Shown here: one piece after another, positions 1 through 8,711 of the stretch | Layout: every line of letters starts with the position of its first letter | Position numbering within the stretch: the first letter of the stretch is position 1 | Origin: Stenotrophomonas raiganjensis (SeqCode) | GTDB taxonomy: Bacteria > Pseudomonadota > Gammaproteobacteria > Xanthomonadales > Xanthomonadaceae | Assembly (NCBI RefSeq): GCF_030658505.1 | Contig: NZ_JAUTXR010000115.1 | Location: forward strand, 1-64,000 | Reading direction: 5' to 3' | Length of the DNA stretch: 64,000 bases | Made by a program: the position numbers and the translations under genes | Notes under the pieces: model-generated | The model's database searches: none | Told to the model about the DNA's origin: nothing | The model's input: only the letters and a program-made list of their open reading frames with translations

Positions 1-231
1 GTAGTGACGGATCGGGGATTCGTATTCGACGTGCGCGGTCGAGATCGTGATGCCACGCGCCTTTTCTTCCGGCGCGGCGTCGATCGAGGAGTAGTCCTTG
101 AACTCGCCACCGAAGCGCTCGGCACCGATCTTGGTCAGTGCGGCGGTCAGCGTGGTCTTGCCGTGGTCGACGTGACCGATGGTGCCGACATTGACGTGCG
201 GCTTGGTGCGCTCGAACTTACCCTTGGCCAT
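1..231 (-). CDS. tuf: Elongation factor Tu, N-terminal part (runs off the window)
   Basis: EF-Tu is the GTPase that brings aminoacyl-tRNA to the ribosome. The 77 visible codons begin [20 protein letters not shown] and contain the P-loop GHVDHGKTT and the switch I segment ending in EEKARGITI, all typical of EF-Tu. The rest lies beyond base 1. The gene follows tRNA-Tyr, tRNA-Gly and tRNA-Thr on the same strand, the arrangement known from tufB operons of Proteobacteria, so it is probably co-transcribed with them from the promoter at 638-666. Confidence 0.97.
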   Translation of the reverse strand, partial: MAKGKFERTKPHVNVGTIGHVDHGKTTLTAALTKIGAERFGGEFKDYSSIDAAPEEKARGITISTAHVEYESPIRHY

Positions 232-272
232 GGCTGCTTATCTCGAATTCGTCTGAGAGGTGATGCTTGAGA

Positions 273-348
<76 letters not shown>

Positions 349-397
349 CGAGTTTTGCATTATGACATGAACTCGATAATATTCAAAGTTCATTCAA

Positions 398-471
<74 letters not shown>

Positions 472-495
472 GCCGGGAATGTCACAACGTGAAAC

Positions 496-581
496 TGGTG
501 GAGGGAGGTGGATTCGAACCACCGAAGGCGTAAGCCAGCAGATTTACAGTCTGCCCCCGTTGGCCGCTTGGGTATCCCTCC
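496..581 (-). tRNA. tRNA-Tyr (anticodon GUA)
   Basis: The 86-nt class II tRNA has a long variable arm, acceptor GGAGGGA/TCCCTCC, encoded CCA and anticodon GTA. It is the first gene of the tRNA-tuf unit, 57 bases downstream of the predicted -10 element. Confidence 0.96.
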
Positions 582-637
582 TTACCACCCCAACCCGTTG
601 CCGCCGAAGCGTTGCGGTGTGTGGTGGTGAGCCGCTT

Positions 638-666
638 ATTCTGCTGATCAGTCGGGGGGCTGTCAA
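638..666 (-). promoter_or_regulatory. Sigma-70 promoter of the tRNA-tuf operon
   Basis: On the minus strand a perfect -35 hexamer TTGACA (666-661) is followed after 17 bases by CAGAAT (643-638), four of six matches to TATAAT. An A-rich stretch upstream of the -35 could be an UP element. It is the only good promoter upstream of tRNA-Tyr. Confidence 0.75.
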
Positions 667-718
667 CGCTTTTTTCCATCTTTTTCACACGTTGTCGCAA
701 ACCCATTGATACGCAAGG

Positions 719-1735
719 TTATTGCCCGGGGGCCGGCAGGGTCTCGCTGGCGAAAATTGCGACATGCGGGACGCCGTCGGCGCCGATCCAGCCCCGATAC
801 ATGCCCTGGGTGTTGAACGGCGTGGCCATTTTGCCGTCTGCGGCGAGCACGATCGCACCGCCGTCGCCGCCCATCTGCGGAATTGTCTCGTTGATCACGC
901 CCTTGCCGGCCTGCTCCGGCGTCTGTCCCTGATAGCGCATGCGCGCACAGATCTCGTGCGCGGCCGCCGTCCGGATGTAGTACTCGCCCCAGCCGGTGCC
1001 CGATACCGCGCAGCGCGCGTCGGCCCAGGTACCGGCGCCGATGATCGGCGAATCACCCACACGGCCATAGCGCTTGTTGGTCATGCCGCCGGTGGAGGTG
1101 CCCGCCGCGAGATGCCCCTGCGCGTCCAATGCGACTGCACCGACGGTGCCGAAGTGCTTTGCGGTCTCCAGGTCGGCGTGCGCCTGGCCACTGGCCTCTT
1201 CCTTCAATGCACGCTGCAGTTGCTGCCAGCGCTTGTCGGTACGGAAGTAGGATGGATCGACCAGGGTGATGCCCTGCTCCACCGCGAACGCCTCGGCACC
1301 CTGCCCGACCATCATCACGTGCCTGGACTTCTGCATCACGGTCTGCGCCAGCAGGATCGGGTTGCGCACCCGCTGCACGCCAGCCACGGCACCGGCGGCC
1401 TGGGTCGCACCGTCCATCACCGCCGCATCCAGCTCGTTGCGCCCGTCGTGAGTGAACACCGCGCCCTTGCCGGCGTTGAAGGTCGGATCATCCTCCAGCA
1501 CCGTGATCGCCGCGGTGACTGCGGCCAGTGCGGGACGCCCTGCCGCCAGTTCGGCATGCCCCTTCAGCAGCGCGGCCCGCAGCGCATCGCGTGCGGCCTT
1601 CTCTTCGGCCGGCGACAGGTCCTTGCGCTCGACGCCGGCGCCACCGTGGATGACCAGCAACGGCGAGGTGGCCGGCGCGGCCTGGGCGAGCAACGGCAGG
1701 GACAGCAGCGCGGACAGCGCCAGGCGCAGTTTCAT
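719..1735 (-). CDS. iaaA: Isoaspartyl peptidase / type 2 L-asparaginase (Ntn hydrolase)
   Basis: The 338-residue protein starts with a signal peptide (MKLRLALSALLSLPLLAQA), so it should be exported. The segment HGGAGV near residue 30 and GTVGAV with the likely autoprocessing nucleophile Thr197 are hallmarks of plant-type asparaginases, which mature by cutting themselves before this Thr. GTSTGGMTNK further on forms the substrate pocket in this family. Such enzymes hydrolyse beta-aspartyl dipeptides, and some also asparagine. The gene lies just downstream of a secreted cyanophycinase on the same strand, whose product in known systems is beta-Asp-Arg, the natural substrate for this enzyme. The pairing is an inference. 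Confidence 0.93.
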   Translation of the reverse strand: MKLRLALSALLSLPLLAQAAPATSPLLVIHGGAGVERKDLSPAEEKAARDALRAALLKGHAELAAGRPALAAVTAAITVLEDDPTFNAGKGAVFTHDGRNELDAAVMDGATQAAGAVAGVQRVRNPILLAQTVMQKSRHVMMVGQGAEAFAVEQGITLVDPSYFRTDKRWQQLQRALKEEASGQAHADLETAKHFGTVGAVALDAQGHLAAGTSTGGMTNKRYGRVGDSPIIGAGTWADARCAVSGTGWGEYYIRTAAAHEICARMRYQGQTPEQAGKGVINETIPQMGGDGGAIVLAADGKMATPFNTQGMYRGWIGADGVPHVAIFASETLPAPGQ

Positions 1736-1775
1736 CGGGTACGTCTCCAGTAGAACGAGGAAAGGGAATGCATGG

Positions 1776-1845
1776 GTAGTGCCGGCCGCGGGCTGGCAAG
1801 GGGCGCATCAGGGAGGCTGAGTTGCCGGCCAGCGGCCGGCACTAC
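1776..1845. repeat. Inverted pair of SMAG hairpin repeats
   Basis: A GTAG-initiated hairpin at 1776-1799 (GTAGTGCCGGCC...GGCTGGCAA) is followed by a near-perfect inverted copy at 1821-1845 ending ACTAC. This is the layout of S. maltophilia GTAG (SMAG) repetitive extragenic palindromes. The pair lies between the isoaspartyl peptidase and cyanophycinase genes, where it may affect readthrough or mRNA stability. Confidence 0.85.
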
Positions 1846-1857
1846 CCAGGTGGAAGA

Positions 1858-2877
1858 TCATTGGCGGACAACTTCAATCTCGCCGTCGCTGACGTCGGCC
1901 ACGGCCTGGTAGTCGGCCTCGGCCTGGAAGTCATCCAGCCGCATGCGGCTGCCGCTGGCGACCACCGTCACCGGCACCGCATGGAAGCGCAGCGGTTCCC
2001 CCTCGACCAGGCGGTCGGCGTCGCGGCCGGGGCGGACCACCCAGACCTTGCCCTCGCCATCGGCGCTGTAGACCTGGGCCTGGCCGTCCGGCTCCACGCA
2101 CAGGGCGGTGTCCTCATCGACCCCGATGCCGACGATATCGGGATCACCGCTGTCCTGTGCAGCGCGCGCCACGAACACGATCAGGCGACCGAGCCGGTCA
2201 CGCTTGTCGAAGTGCGTGTCGGTGACCACACGCTGCAGGTAGGGCATCTGCAGGAAACCACGGTCCATGGTCACCGCGCTGCCCATCGGGTCGGCAAGCG
2301 CGCCGGCGGAGGTGATGCTGCCACCATCCATCGCGCCATAGGCATAGCCGCCCAGGATCGCCAGTCCGGCACTGGTGCCGGCAATCGGCTTGCCAGCGCG
2401 AACATGGGCGTTGAGCGCGCGGTTCAGTGCAGTGCCCTTCCAGAAGCGGATGTAGCGCGACTGGTCGCCACCGGCGATGAAGATGGCATCGGCTGCAGCA
2501 ACCACGCGCAGCACCGCGGGATCGTCGGCGGCACGGCGGCTGTCAAAGACCAGGGTCTGCACCGCAGTGGTCCCGCCGATCTCGCGATGCAACCGCTCCT
2601 GCAGCTCGTCGCCGCCGGAGGCCCGCAGGATCAGCACGCGACCATTGCCGGCCTGCTTCAGCCACCACTGGAAGGCCTCCGGCACCCATTCGCCACCGCC
2701 CATCAGCATCATCGCCGGCGCGCGCGGGCCTGGTCTCGGAGCCTCCAGATCGCCGACTTCGTAGTAGGTAAAGCCGGGCGCCTGCAGCTCCTGGGCTGTG
2801 ACCGCGAGCGGCCAGGCCAGGACCAGCAGTGCCAGCCAGAGCAAGGGGCCGCGCCGGGGGCTGTGGAGGCGTCGCAT
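1858..2877 (-). CDS. Exported cyanophycinase-like peptidase (family S51)
   Basis: The 339-residue protein has a signal peptide (about residues 1-28, ending AVTA). It shows S51 hallmarks: MGGGEW near residue 60, GGDQ near 138 and the nucleophile elbow GTSAG with Ser169. S51 cyanophycinases cut cyanophycin, a poly-aspartate with arginine side chains, to beta-Asp-Arg dipeptides. The start at 2877 was chosen because AGGGAG lies 6 bases before this ATG; a TTG six codons upstream would bury that ribosome site. The isoaspartyl peptidase gene follows it and a TonB receptor gene is divergent. The family is secure. Substrate specificity is inferred, since other S51 peptidases cut alpha-aspartyl dipeptides. 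Confidence 0.88.
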   Translation of the reverse strand: MRRLHSPRRGPLLWLALLVLAWPLAVTAQELQAPGFTYYEVGDLEAPRPGPRAPAMMLMGGGEWVPEAFQWWLKQAGNGRVLILRASGGDELQERLHREIGGTTAVQTLVFDSRRAADDPAVLRVVAAADAIFIAGGDQSRYIRFWKGTALNRALNAHVRAGKPIAGTSAGLAILGGYAYGAMDGGSITSAGALADPMGSAVTMDRGFLQMPYLQRVVTDTHFDKRDRLGRLIVFVARAAQDSGDPDIVGIGVDEDTALCVEPDGQAQVYSADGEGKVWVVRPGRDADRLVEGEPLRFHAVPVTVVASGSRMRLDDFQAEADYQAVADVSDGEIEVVRQ

Positions 2878-2903
2878 CTTGATCTCCCTGAACAAAATCG
2901 ACT

Positions 2904-2917
2904 TGCAAGCGTTTTCA
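2904..2917. promoter_or_regulatory. Possible LacI-family operator in the divergent region
   Basis: TGCAAGCGTTTTCA is an imperfect palindrome around a central CG with 6 of 8 matching positions, the layout of LacI/GalR-family operators. It sits between the cyanophycinase and the divergent TonB receptor genes. No regulator gene is nearby, so this is only a candidate. Confidence 0.25.
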
Positions 2918-3047
2918 CTCTTTGCCAGATAGAGACCCAGTAGTCAAGGGCATGAAAAAGGCGTTAAATGCGCGCGCCCATTCCAGAAATCTGAATGGGG
3001 GACAGGGCCCCTCCTCTGCGGGCCGGCTTCATTTCCGAGAATTCCTC

Positions 3048-5780
3048 ATGCGTAGAAAGGCGATGGCGTGGTCGATCCAGCTGGCGTTGATGGGCGTGGC
3101 TGCTTCCGCGGCGGCCCAGGCACCGGCGTCCTCCTCGGTTCAACAACTGGATGCGGTGCAGGTCACCGGTTCGCGCATTCCGCGCGCCCAGGTGGAAGGC
3201 CCCGCCCCGATCACGGTGATCGACGCCGAACAGATCCGCTCCAGCGGCTTCACCAGCGTGCCGGACGTGCTGCGTGCAATGACCCAGAACGGCGGTGAGA
3301 CCCAGAGCCAGCAGTCTTCCAGCGGCGCCGAATTCTCGCCGGGCGCCCAGCAGGTGGACCTGCGCGGCCTGGGCCCGAACCACACATTGGTACTGGTCAA
3401 CGGCCGCCGCATCGCCGACTTCCCGATGCCGTTCAAGGGCCGCAGCAACTTCACCGACGTCTCCAACATCCCGCTGGGGATGATCGAGCGCATCGAAGTA
3501 CTGACCGGCAGTGCCTCGGCCATTTACGGCTCGGACGCGATCGCCGGCGTGGTCAACTTCATCCTGAAGAAGAAGGCCGACGGCACCACGATCGACATGC
3601 GCATGGGCACCACCAGCGAAGGGGGCGGTGACTCGTTCGACATGAGCCTCGCCAGCGGTTTCAGCCGCGGCAGTTTCAATGCCGTGTACAGCGTTGAACT
3701 GCAGTCGCAGAGCCCGCTGTGGGCGTATGAGCGAGACATCCAGGATTCGACCCAGGACGCGCCGACCGAGCGTGCACGTGCCGCTCGTCGCGCCTACCTG
3801 CGCACCGACGGTGGCGACGCCTACCTGGATCCGGGCGCCGCCGCCTGCGAAGCGCTGGCCGGGCAGAACCAGGGCAGTACCTATCACGCGTACCGTCCAC
3901 GCTCCGGCTGGTACTGCGGCAGTGATACGTCGATCGGCTACGGCACCATCCTCAGCAAGCGCCGCGGCGCCAACGGCTACGCTTCGCTCAGCTACGACTT
4001 CGACAACGGCCAGCAGTGGTTCGCCGACGTGCAGCTGGGATACCACACGATGTCGCTGATGCGCGACGTTCCCAACTGGGCCCACATGGGCGCCGACGGC
4101 AACGAGTCCGGCTACTTCAACAATGAAGCCACCCAGCAGATCGAATCCTGGAACCGGCAGTTCTCGCCGGAGGAGATGGGCGGCCTGCGCAATGGAATGG
4201 TGCGCAGCACGCAGAAGACGTTCAGCGTGACCACCGGCTTCAAGGGCAACCTGGCCGGCAACTGGGATTACGAAGCGGCACTGAGCCACTCGCAGTACCA
4301 GTCCCGGATCAGCTGGGCGCAGATCATCGCCGCCAAGGCCAATGACCTGTTCCTGGGCCCGCAGCTGGGCGTTGACGAAGACGGCTACCCGATCTACAAC
4401 GCCGACCCTTCGCGCCTGTACCGGCCGCTGACCCGCGCCGAGTACGACTCGATCGCCGCGCGCACCACCTATACGCCGAAGTCGCGCACCGAGACGGCCG
4501 CGTTCACCCTGACCAATTCCGCGCTGTTCGGCCTGCCGGGCGGTGACGCCGGCTTCGCCGCGACCGTGGAAGTGGGCCAGCAGGCCTATGCGCTGAATCC
4601 GGATCCGCTGGCGACCCAGTACTACTACTACAGCTGGAAGGATTCGGACGGAAAGGGCTCGCGCAACCGCTGGGCCACGGCGGCCGAGCTGCGCATGCCA
4701 CTGCACGAGACGGTCAACCTGAGCGTGGCCGGTCGCTACGACCAGTACCGCTATTCCGGCCACACCATCGGCAAGGCGACCTGGAGCGGCGGCCTGGAAT
4801 GGCGCCCGATCGACACCCTGCTGGTGCGTGGCTCGTATGGCACCGCGTTCCGCGCGCCGGACCTGCACTACGTGTTCGCCGGCCCCGGTAATGACGAGAC
4901 CAGTGCCGTGGACCTGTACGACTGTCGCGCCAACGGCACGGAATGTGACAACGACGTCAACATCATCCGCAGCCGCACCGGCAACCGCCAGCTCGATCCA
5001 GAGACCAGCACCTCGTGGAGCGCCGGCTTCGTCTGGTCACCGGCGATCGGCCTGGACCTGTCGGTGGACTGGTTCGACATCGACATGCGCAAGCAGGTGC
5101 AGGACATGGATGTGCGCACGATCCTGGCCAGCGAAGCGAACTGCCGCCTGGGTACTGCCGACATCAACTCGCCGACCTGCGTGGATGCGCTCAGCCGGGT
5201 AACCCGCACCAATGACGGCACGCTGTACGGGGTTCGCGTGAACCCCATCAACGTCGCCCGCGAGTCCACTTCCGGCATCGACGTCGGCCTGCGCTACCGC
5301 CTGCAGACCGGCATCGGTGACTTCATCTTCAACGGCACCCACACCTGGGTGAAGAAGCACGATTTCCAGCGCTACCCCGGCGACCCTGTCGAAGACCAGT
5401 TCGCGGTCAACAGTGGCTTCGACATCCCGCGTACCAAGACCAGCCTGAGCGTAACCTGGGAGAAGGACGCGTGGTCGGCCACGGTCTACGGATCGCGCCT
5501 GGGCAAGCTGCCGACATCGGACAGCTACGACCAGCTTTTCGACTGGGACAGCGGCGACAGCCCGTACATCAAGGCGACCTACCGCTACAACGCCTCGCTG
5601 CAGTACCGCTTCGACGACCACTCGCGCCTGTCACTGTCGGTGGTCAACGTGTTCAACAAGATGCCGCCGAAGGACGCCACGTATACCGCGTATCCGTACT
5701 ACGACGTGTCCTGGTTCGACAGCGTCGGCCGCACGATCAACCTTCAGTACACCCACAAGTTCGGTGGCAGCGCGCTGTAG
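3048..5780 (+). CDS. TonB-dependent outer-membrane receptor
   Basis: The protein of 910 residues starts at the ATG at 3048, which gives a good signal peptide (MRRKAMAWSIQLALMGVAAS...AQA). The open frame extends further upstream, but without signal-peptide character. The mature part begins with a TonB-box-like segment (LDAVQVTGSRI), then a plug domain (APITVIDAEQIRSSG; VNGRRI; IERIEVLTG; SAIYGSDAIAGVVNFILKKK), then a large 22-strand-type barrel ending in YTHKF with aromatic residues. It should import a ligand across the outer membrane using TonB energy. Its divergent position next to cyanophycinase and isoaspartyl peptidase suggests uptake of the polymer or its breakdown products. The ligand cannot be read from sequence. 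Confidence 0.92.
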   Translation: MRRKAMAWSIQLALMGVAASAAAQAPASSSVQQLDAVQVTGSRIPRAQVEGPAPITVIDAEQIRSSGFTSVPDVLRAMTQNGGETQSQQSSSGAEFSPGAQQVDLRGLGPNHTLVLVNGRRIADFPMPFKGRSNFTDVSNIPLGMIERIEVLTGSASAIYGSDAIAGVVNFILKKKADGTTIDMRMGTTSEGGGDSFDMSLASGFSRGSFNAVYSVELQSQSPLWAYERDIQDSTQDAPTERARAARRAYLRTDGGDAYLDPGAAACEALAGQNQGSTYHAYRPRSGWYCGSDTSIGYGTILSKRRGANGYASLSYDFDNGQQWFADVQLGYHTMSLMRDVPNWAHMGADGNESGYFNNEATQQIESWNRQFSPEEMGGLRNGMVRSTQKTFSVTTGFKGNLAGNWDYEAALSHSQYQSRISWAQIIAAKANDLFLGPQLGVDEDGYPIYNADPSRLYRPLTRAEYDSIAARTTYTPKSRTETAAFTLTNSALFGLPGGDAGFAATVEVGQQAYALNPDPLATQYYYYSWKDSDGKGSRNRWATAAELRMPLHETVNLSVAGRYDQYRYSGHTIGKATWSGGLEWRPIDTLLVRGSYGTAFRAPDLHYVFAGPGNDETSAVDLYDCRANGTECDNDVNIIRSRTGNRQLDPETSTSWSAGFVWSPAIGLDLSVDWFDIDMRKQVQDMDVRTILASEANCRLGTADINSPTCVDALSRVTRTNDGTLYGVRVNPINVARESTSGIDVGLRYRLQTGIGDFIFNGTHTWVKKHDFQRYPGDPVEDQFAVNSGFDIPRTKTSLSVTWEKDAWSATVYGSRLGKLPTSDSYDQLFDWDSGDSPYIKATYRYNASLQYRFDDHSRLSLSVVNVFNKMPPKDATYTAYPYYDVSWFDSVGRTINLQYTHKFGGSAL

Positions 5781-5801
5781 GGCGCCTGGCCAACGCCGGC
5801 A

Positions 5802-5832
5802 AGAGCCCCCGCTTCGGCGGGGGTTCTTTTTT
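5802..5832 (+). terminator. Rho-independent terminator of the TonB receptor gene
   Basis: GAGCCCCCG-CTT-CGGCGGGGGTTC forms a strong GC hairpin followed directly by six T residues, 21 bases after the stop codon. Confidence 0.93.
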
Positions 5833-5888
5833 CCGCCACCTGAACGGCCACCGGGCGCTCGGTGCAGCCCGGCCGGTTCCCGGGGGAT

Positions 5889-5930
5889 TTTAGGAAACAG
5901 CTGATTCGCGCTGTCCACGCCGCTCCCTAG
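5889..5930 (+). promoter_or_regulatory. Putative activator dyad and -10 region of the sensor-kinase operon
   Basis: TTTAGGAAAC-NN-CTGATTC (5889-5907) contains the inverted half-sites GGAAAC and GATTC(G) four bases apart. A CTAG-type -10 (TAGCAT from 5928) begins 21 bases past the dyad, and no -35 hexamer is visible. The same dyad at the same distance occurs before the autotransporter gene (13967-14008). TAGGAAA is the complement of the BvgA heptad TTTCCTA known from Bordetella. The LuxR-type regulator of this operon is the obvious candidate binder. Confidence 0.6.
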
Positions 5931-5939
5931 CATCGCTGC

Positions 5940-8711
5940 ATGTTCCGCTTCCCCCGCCCTTCGCTGCAGCAGGCCGTGCCACCGACCACCGCGTCGGTGC
6001 TGCTGCGCTGCCTGACCGTATGCGTCTTCATCTGCCTGGCCGCCGCGGCCGGCTTCTACCTGCTCACGGCATTCACCGAAGACATCTCGACCCATCGCCG
6101 CGAAATGAATGCAGCGGCCTACAGGGCACAGATCTATTTCGACCAGCGCGAAGCCCTGCTGCGCTACCTGGGCGATTCGGTGGTGACGGGTAACCCGGAT
6201 ACACCTGCGGCGGACAGCGAAGGCATGCGCCAGCTGCCGCTGGATGGTCCCGGTGGCCAGCCGGGCCAGCGGCTGCTGCTGTCAGCGCGCGCCGAGCACA
6301 CGCTGCAGGCACTGCAGACTCACCTGCTGCTGATCGATGCACACGGCGCGCATTGGCTGGCCGGGGGCGAGGACGACGTCGACCTGGTGCACCTGCCATC
6401 GCTGCGCGTGCTGCAGGCACGCAGCGGCAGCCTCGAGGGTGCAGACCCGGTGTACTGGCTGCGGCCGGGTGACAGTGGCGTTGCGCTGGCGCAGCCGGTA
6501 CAGGCGGGCCCCCAACCGGCGCAGTGGCTGGTGCTGCTGCTCGATGGCGCGGCGGCGGCGAGCATGATCGACGGCCAGGGCATTGGCGGTTATGCGCTGC
6601 TCGACCGTGCTGGGCAGCCTGCATTGTCCAGCCAGGCACCGCGGCTGGATGGTGCGGGCTGGAAGACCCTGCGGGAGCGCCAGGACGACAGCTTCGGCAC
6701 GTTGTGGAGCGGCGGCCTGCCGCGCGGCGTGGCGCTGGTGAAAAGTGTCGGCAATGACGGCTGGCGGTTGGTCTATCACCTGCCGCCACAGCTGCTGCTG
6801 GGCGACCTGGCCGTGCCACTGCTGGTCTGCGTGCTGTTGCTGCTGCTGGCCGGTGTTGCGCTGCGCCTGATACGGCATCGCGTGGAGCTCCAGCTGATCC
6901 AGCCGGCGCTGCAGCAACACCGCCGCCTGCTGGAGAACCTGGACTTCAGTTCGACGGTGATCGACATGGCGCCGGTCGGCATCTGCGTCCTGCGCCGCAA
7001 CGACCGCGCGTTGCTGCTCTCCAACCAGCTGCTGCGCGACTGGCTCGGCGAAGAAGGCGAACACAGCGACTGGCAGGCACCATGGCGCGGACATGCCGGC
7101 GAACGCGGGCGTGGACTTGAATTCACCACCCGCGATGGGCGCCAGCTGCAGGTGCTGCACGCGGCCTGCCGCTACCAGGGCGATGACGTGCTGCTATGCG
7201 TCTTCCATGATATTTCCCGGCACCGCCAGGCACAGGCCGCACTGTCGTCGGCACGCCAGGCCGCCGATGCGGCCAACCAGGCCAAGAGCGCGTTCCTGGC
7301 CACCATGAGCCATGAGATCCGCACCCCGCTGTATGGCGTGCTGGGCACGCTGGAGCTGCTGGGGCACACCTCGCTGGACGCCCGGCAGTCGCAGTACCTG
7401 CGCACCATCGAGAGCTCCTCGTCGGTCCTGCTGCAGTTGATCAGCGATGTGCTGGATGTTTCCAAGATCGAGTCAGGACAGCTCAGCCTGGAGCCGACGG
7501 CGTTCTCGCCGCGCGAGCTGACCGAGAGCGTGCTGCGCAGCTTCGCCGCGTCGGCCACCTGCAAGGGCCTGCAGATCCTGGTCTGTACCGATCCGTGCCT
7601 GCCGACACGGGTGCTCGGTGATGCCGACCGCATCCGCCAGGTGCTGGGCAACCTGCTCAGCAACGCGATCAAGTTCACCGAGCATGGCCGGGTGGTATTG
7701 CGCGTGCGCCAGGTGCAGCGCGAAGGTGAATCGAGCGTGCTGGCCTGGCAGGTGACCGATACCGGCGTGGGCATCGCTGCGGAGGAACAGGCGCGGCTGT
7801 TCGAACCGTTCCGCCAGGTCCGCGGCGCGGCCAGCGCGCAGGGCACCGGGCTGGGCCTGTCCATCAGCGACCGCCTGGTACGCCTAATGAGCGGCGAGCT
7901 GCAGGTCGTGAGCGAACCCGGGCTGGGCAGCAGCTTCAGCGTCCGCCTGCCGTTGCCGGTGCTGGCCGCTGCCGAGGATGGCCCCGCACTGCTGCCGGAA
8001 CCACCGATCCTGGTGCGCGGCCGCGACCGCGAGCTGGTCGACAGTGCCTGTGGCTGGCTGTGCCGCTGGGGCGCCAACGCGCAGCCCCTGCTTGGCGACC
8101 CGGCGTTGCTGGATCATGACGGCGCGATCCTGATGGATGGCGAGGCCGGGACGCCGCTGGCCTGGGCCGGCCCGCGCGTGGTGGCGTCGATCGAGGGCGG
8201 TGACCAGCCGATCGTCGCCGCCGATGGCAGCCTGGTGGTGACCCTGCATGGCATGACTGCTATCGGCAATGCGCTGGCCAACGTGCAGCGGCAATGCGCG
8301 GAACAGCCGGTGTCCACGCGGGCGGCAGCGCCGGTGCCGCTGGGCCTGCGCGTGCTGGCCGTCGAGGACAACCCGATCAACCGGGTGATCCTGGCCGAGC
8401 AACTGCGCACCCTCGGCTGTGACGTGGAGCTGGCACAGGACGGCATGGAAGCGCTGCAACGGTGCCGCGAGCAGTGCTTCGACCTGGTGGTGACCGACAT
8501 CAACATGCCACGCATGGACGGTCACGCACTGGCGCGCCAGCTGCGCGATGACGGCAACCCGGTGCCGGTGATCGGCGCCACCGCCAATGCCACCGCTGAA
8601 GAGCGCGAGCGTTGCCTGGCCAGCGGTATGCAGGGCTACCTCAGCAAACCCATCGACATCGCCCGCCTGCGCAAGGCGCTCGTTGCCCTGCGCCAAGGAG
8701 ACCCCGCATGA
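5940..8711 (+). CDS. Hybrid sensor histidine kinase (PAS-HisKA-HATPase-REC)
   Basis: The 923-residue inner-membrane protein has a transmembrane helix at about 18-44, a periplasmic sensor region to about 283 and a second helix at about 287-307. A PAS-like region follows, then HisKA with [10 protein letters not shown] (His458), an HATPase domain ([23 protein letters not shown]) and a C-terminal receiver (VEDNPIN, Asp853 in VTDINMPRMDG, Lys in LSKPID). It has no Hpt domain, unlike the second kinase of the operon. Domain order and neighbours resemble the RocS/SadS kinases of Pseudomonas, which control fimbriae and biofilm. The stimulus is unknown. Its stop codon overlaps the next start (ATGA), so the two are translationally coupled. 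Confidence 0.93.
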   Translation: MFRFPRPSLQQAVPPTTASVLLRCLTVCVFICLAAAAGFYLLTAFTEDISTHRREMNAAAYRAQIYFDQREALLRYLGDSVVTGNPDTPAADSEGMRQLPLDGPGGQPGQRLLLSARAEHTLQALQTHLLLIDAHGAHWLAGGEDDVDLVHLPSLRVLQARSGSLEGADPVYWLRPGDSGVALAQPVQAGPQPAQWLVLLLDGAAAASMIDGQGIGGYALLDRAGQPALSSQAPRLDGAGWKTLRERQDDSFGTLWSGGLPRGVALVKSVGNDGWRLVYHLPPQLLLGDLAVPLLVCVLLLLLAGVALRLIRHRVELQLIQPALQQHRRLLENLDFSSTVIDMAPVGICVLRRNDRALLLSNQLLRDWLGEEGEHSDWQAPWRGHAGERGRGLEFTTRDGRQLQVLHAACRYQGDDVLLCVFHDISRHRQAQAALSSARQAADAANQAKSAFLATMSHEIRTPLYGVLGTLELLGHTSLDARQSQYLRTIESSSSVLLQLISDVLDVSKIESGQLSLEPTAFSPRELTESVLRSFAASATCKGLQILVCTDPCLPTRVLGDADRIRQVLGNLLSNAIKFTEHGRVVLRVRQVQREGESSVLAWQVTDTGVGIAAEEQARLFEPFRQVRGAASAQGTGLGLSISDRLVRLMSGELQVVSEPGLGSSFSVRLPLPVLAAAEDGPALLPEPPILVRGRDRELVDSACGWLCRWGANAQPLLGDPALLDHDGAILMDGEAGTPLAWAGPRVVASIEGGDQPIVAADGSLVVTLHGMTAIGNALANVQRQCAEQPVSTRAAAPVPLGLRVLAVEDNPINRVILAEQLRTLGCDVELAQDGMEALQRCREQCFDLVVTDINMPRMDGHALARQLRDDGNPVPVIGATANATAEERERCLASGMQGYLSKPIDIARLRKALVALRQGDPA

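Noticed and set aside
2964..4868. 634-codon open frame on the minus strand
   Set aside because: It lies wholly opposite the TonB receptor, whose plug and barrel motifs are clear. Its translation is Arg/Gly/Ala-rich without domains, a shadow caused by high GC.
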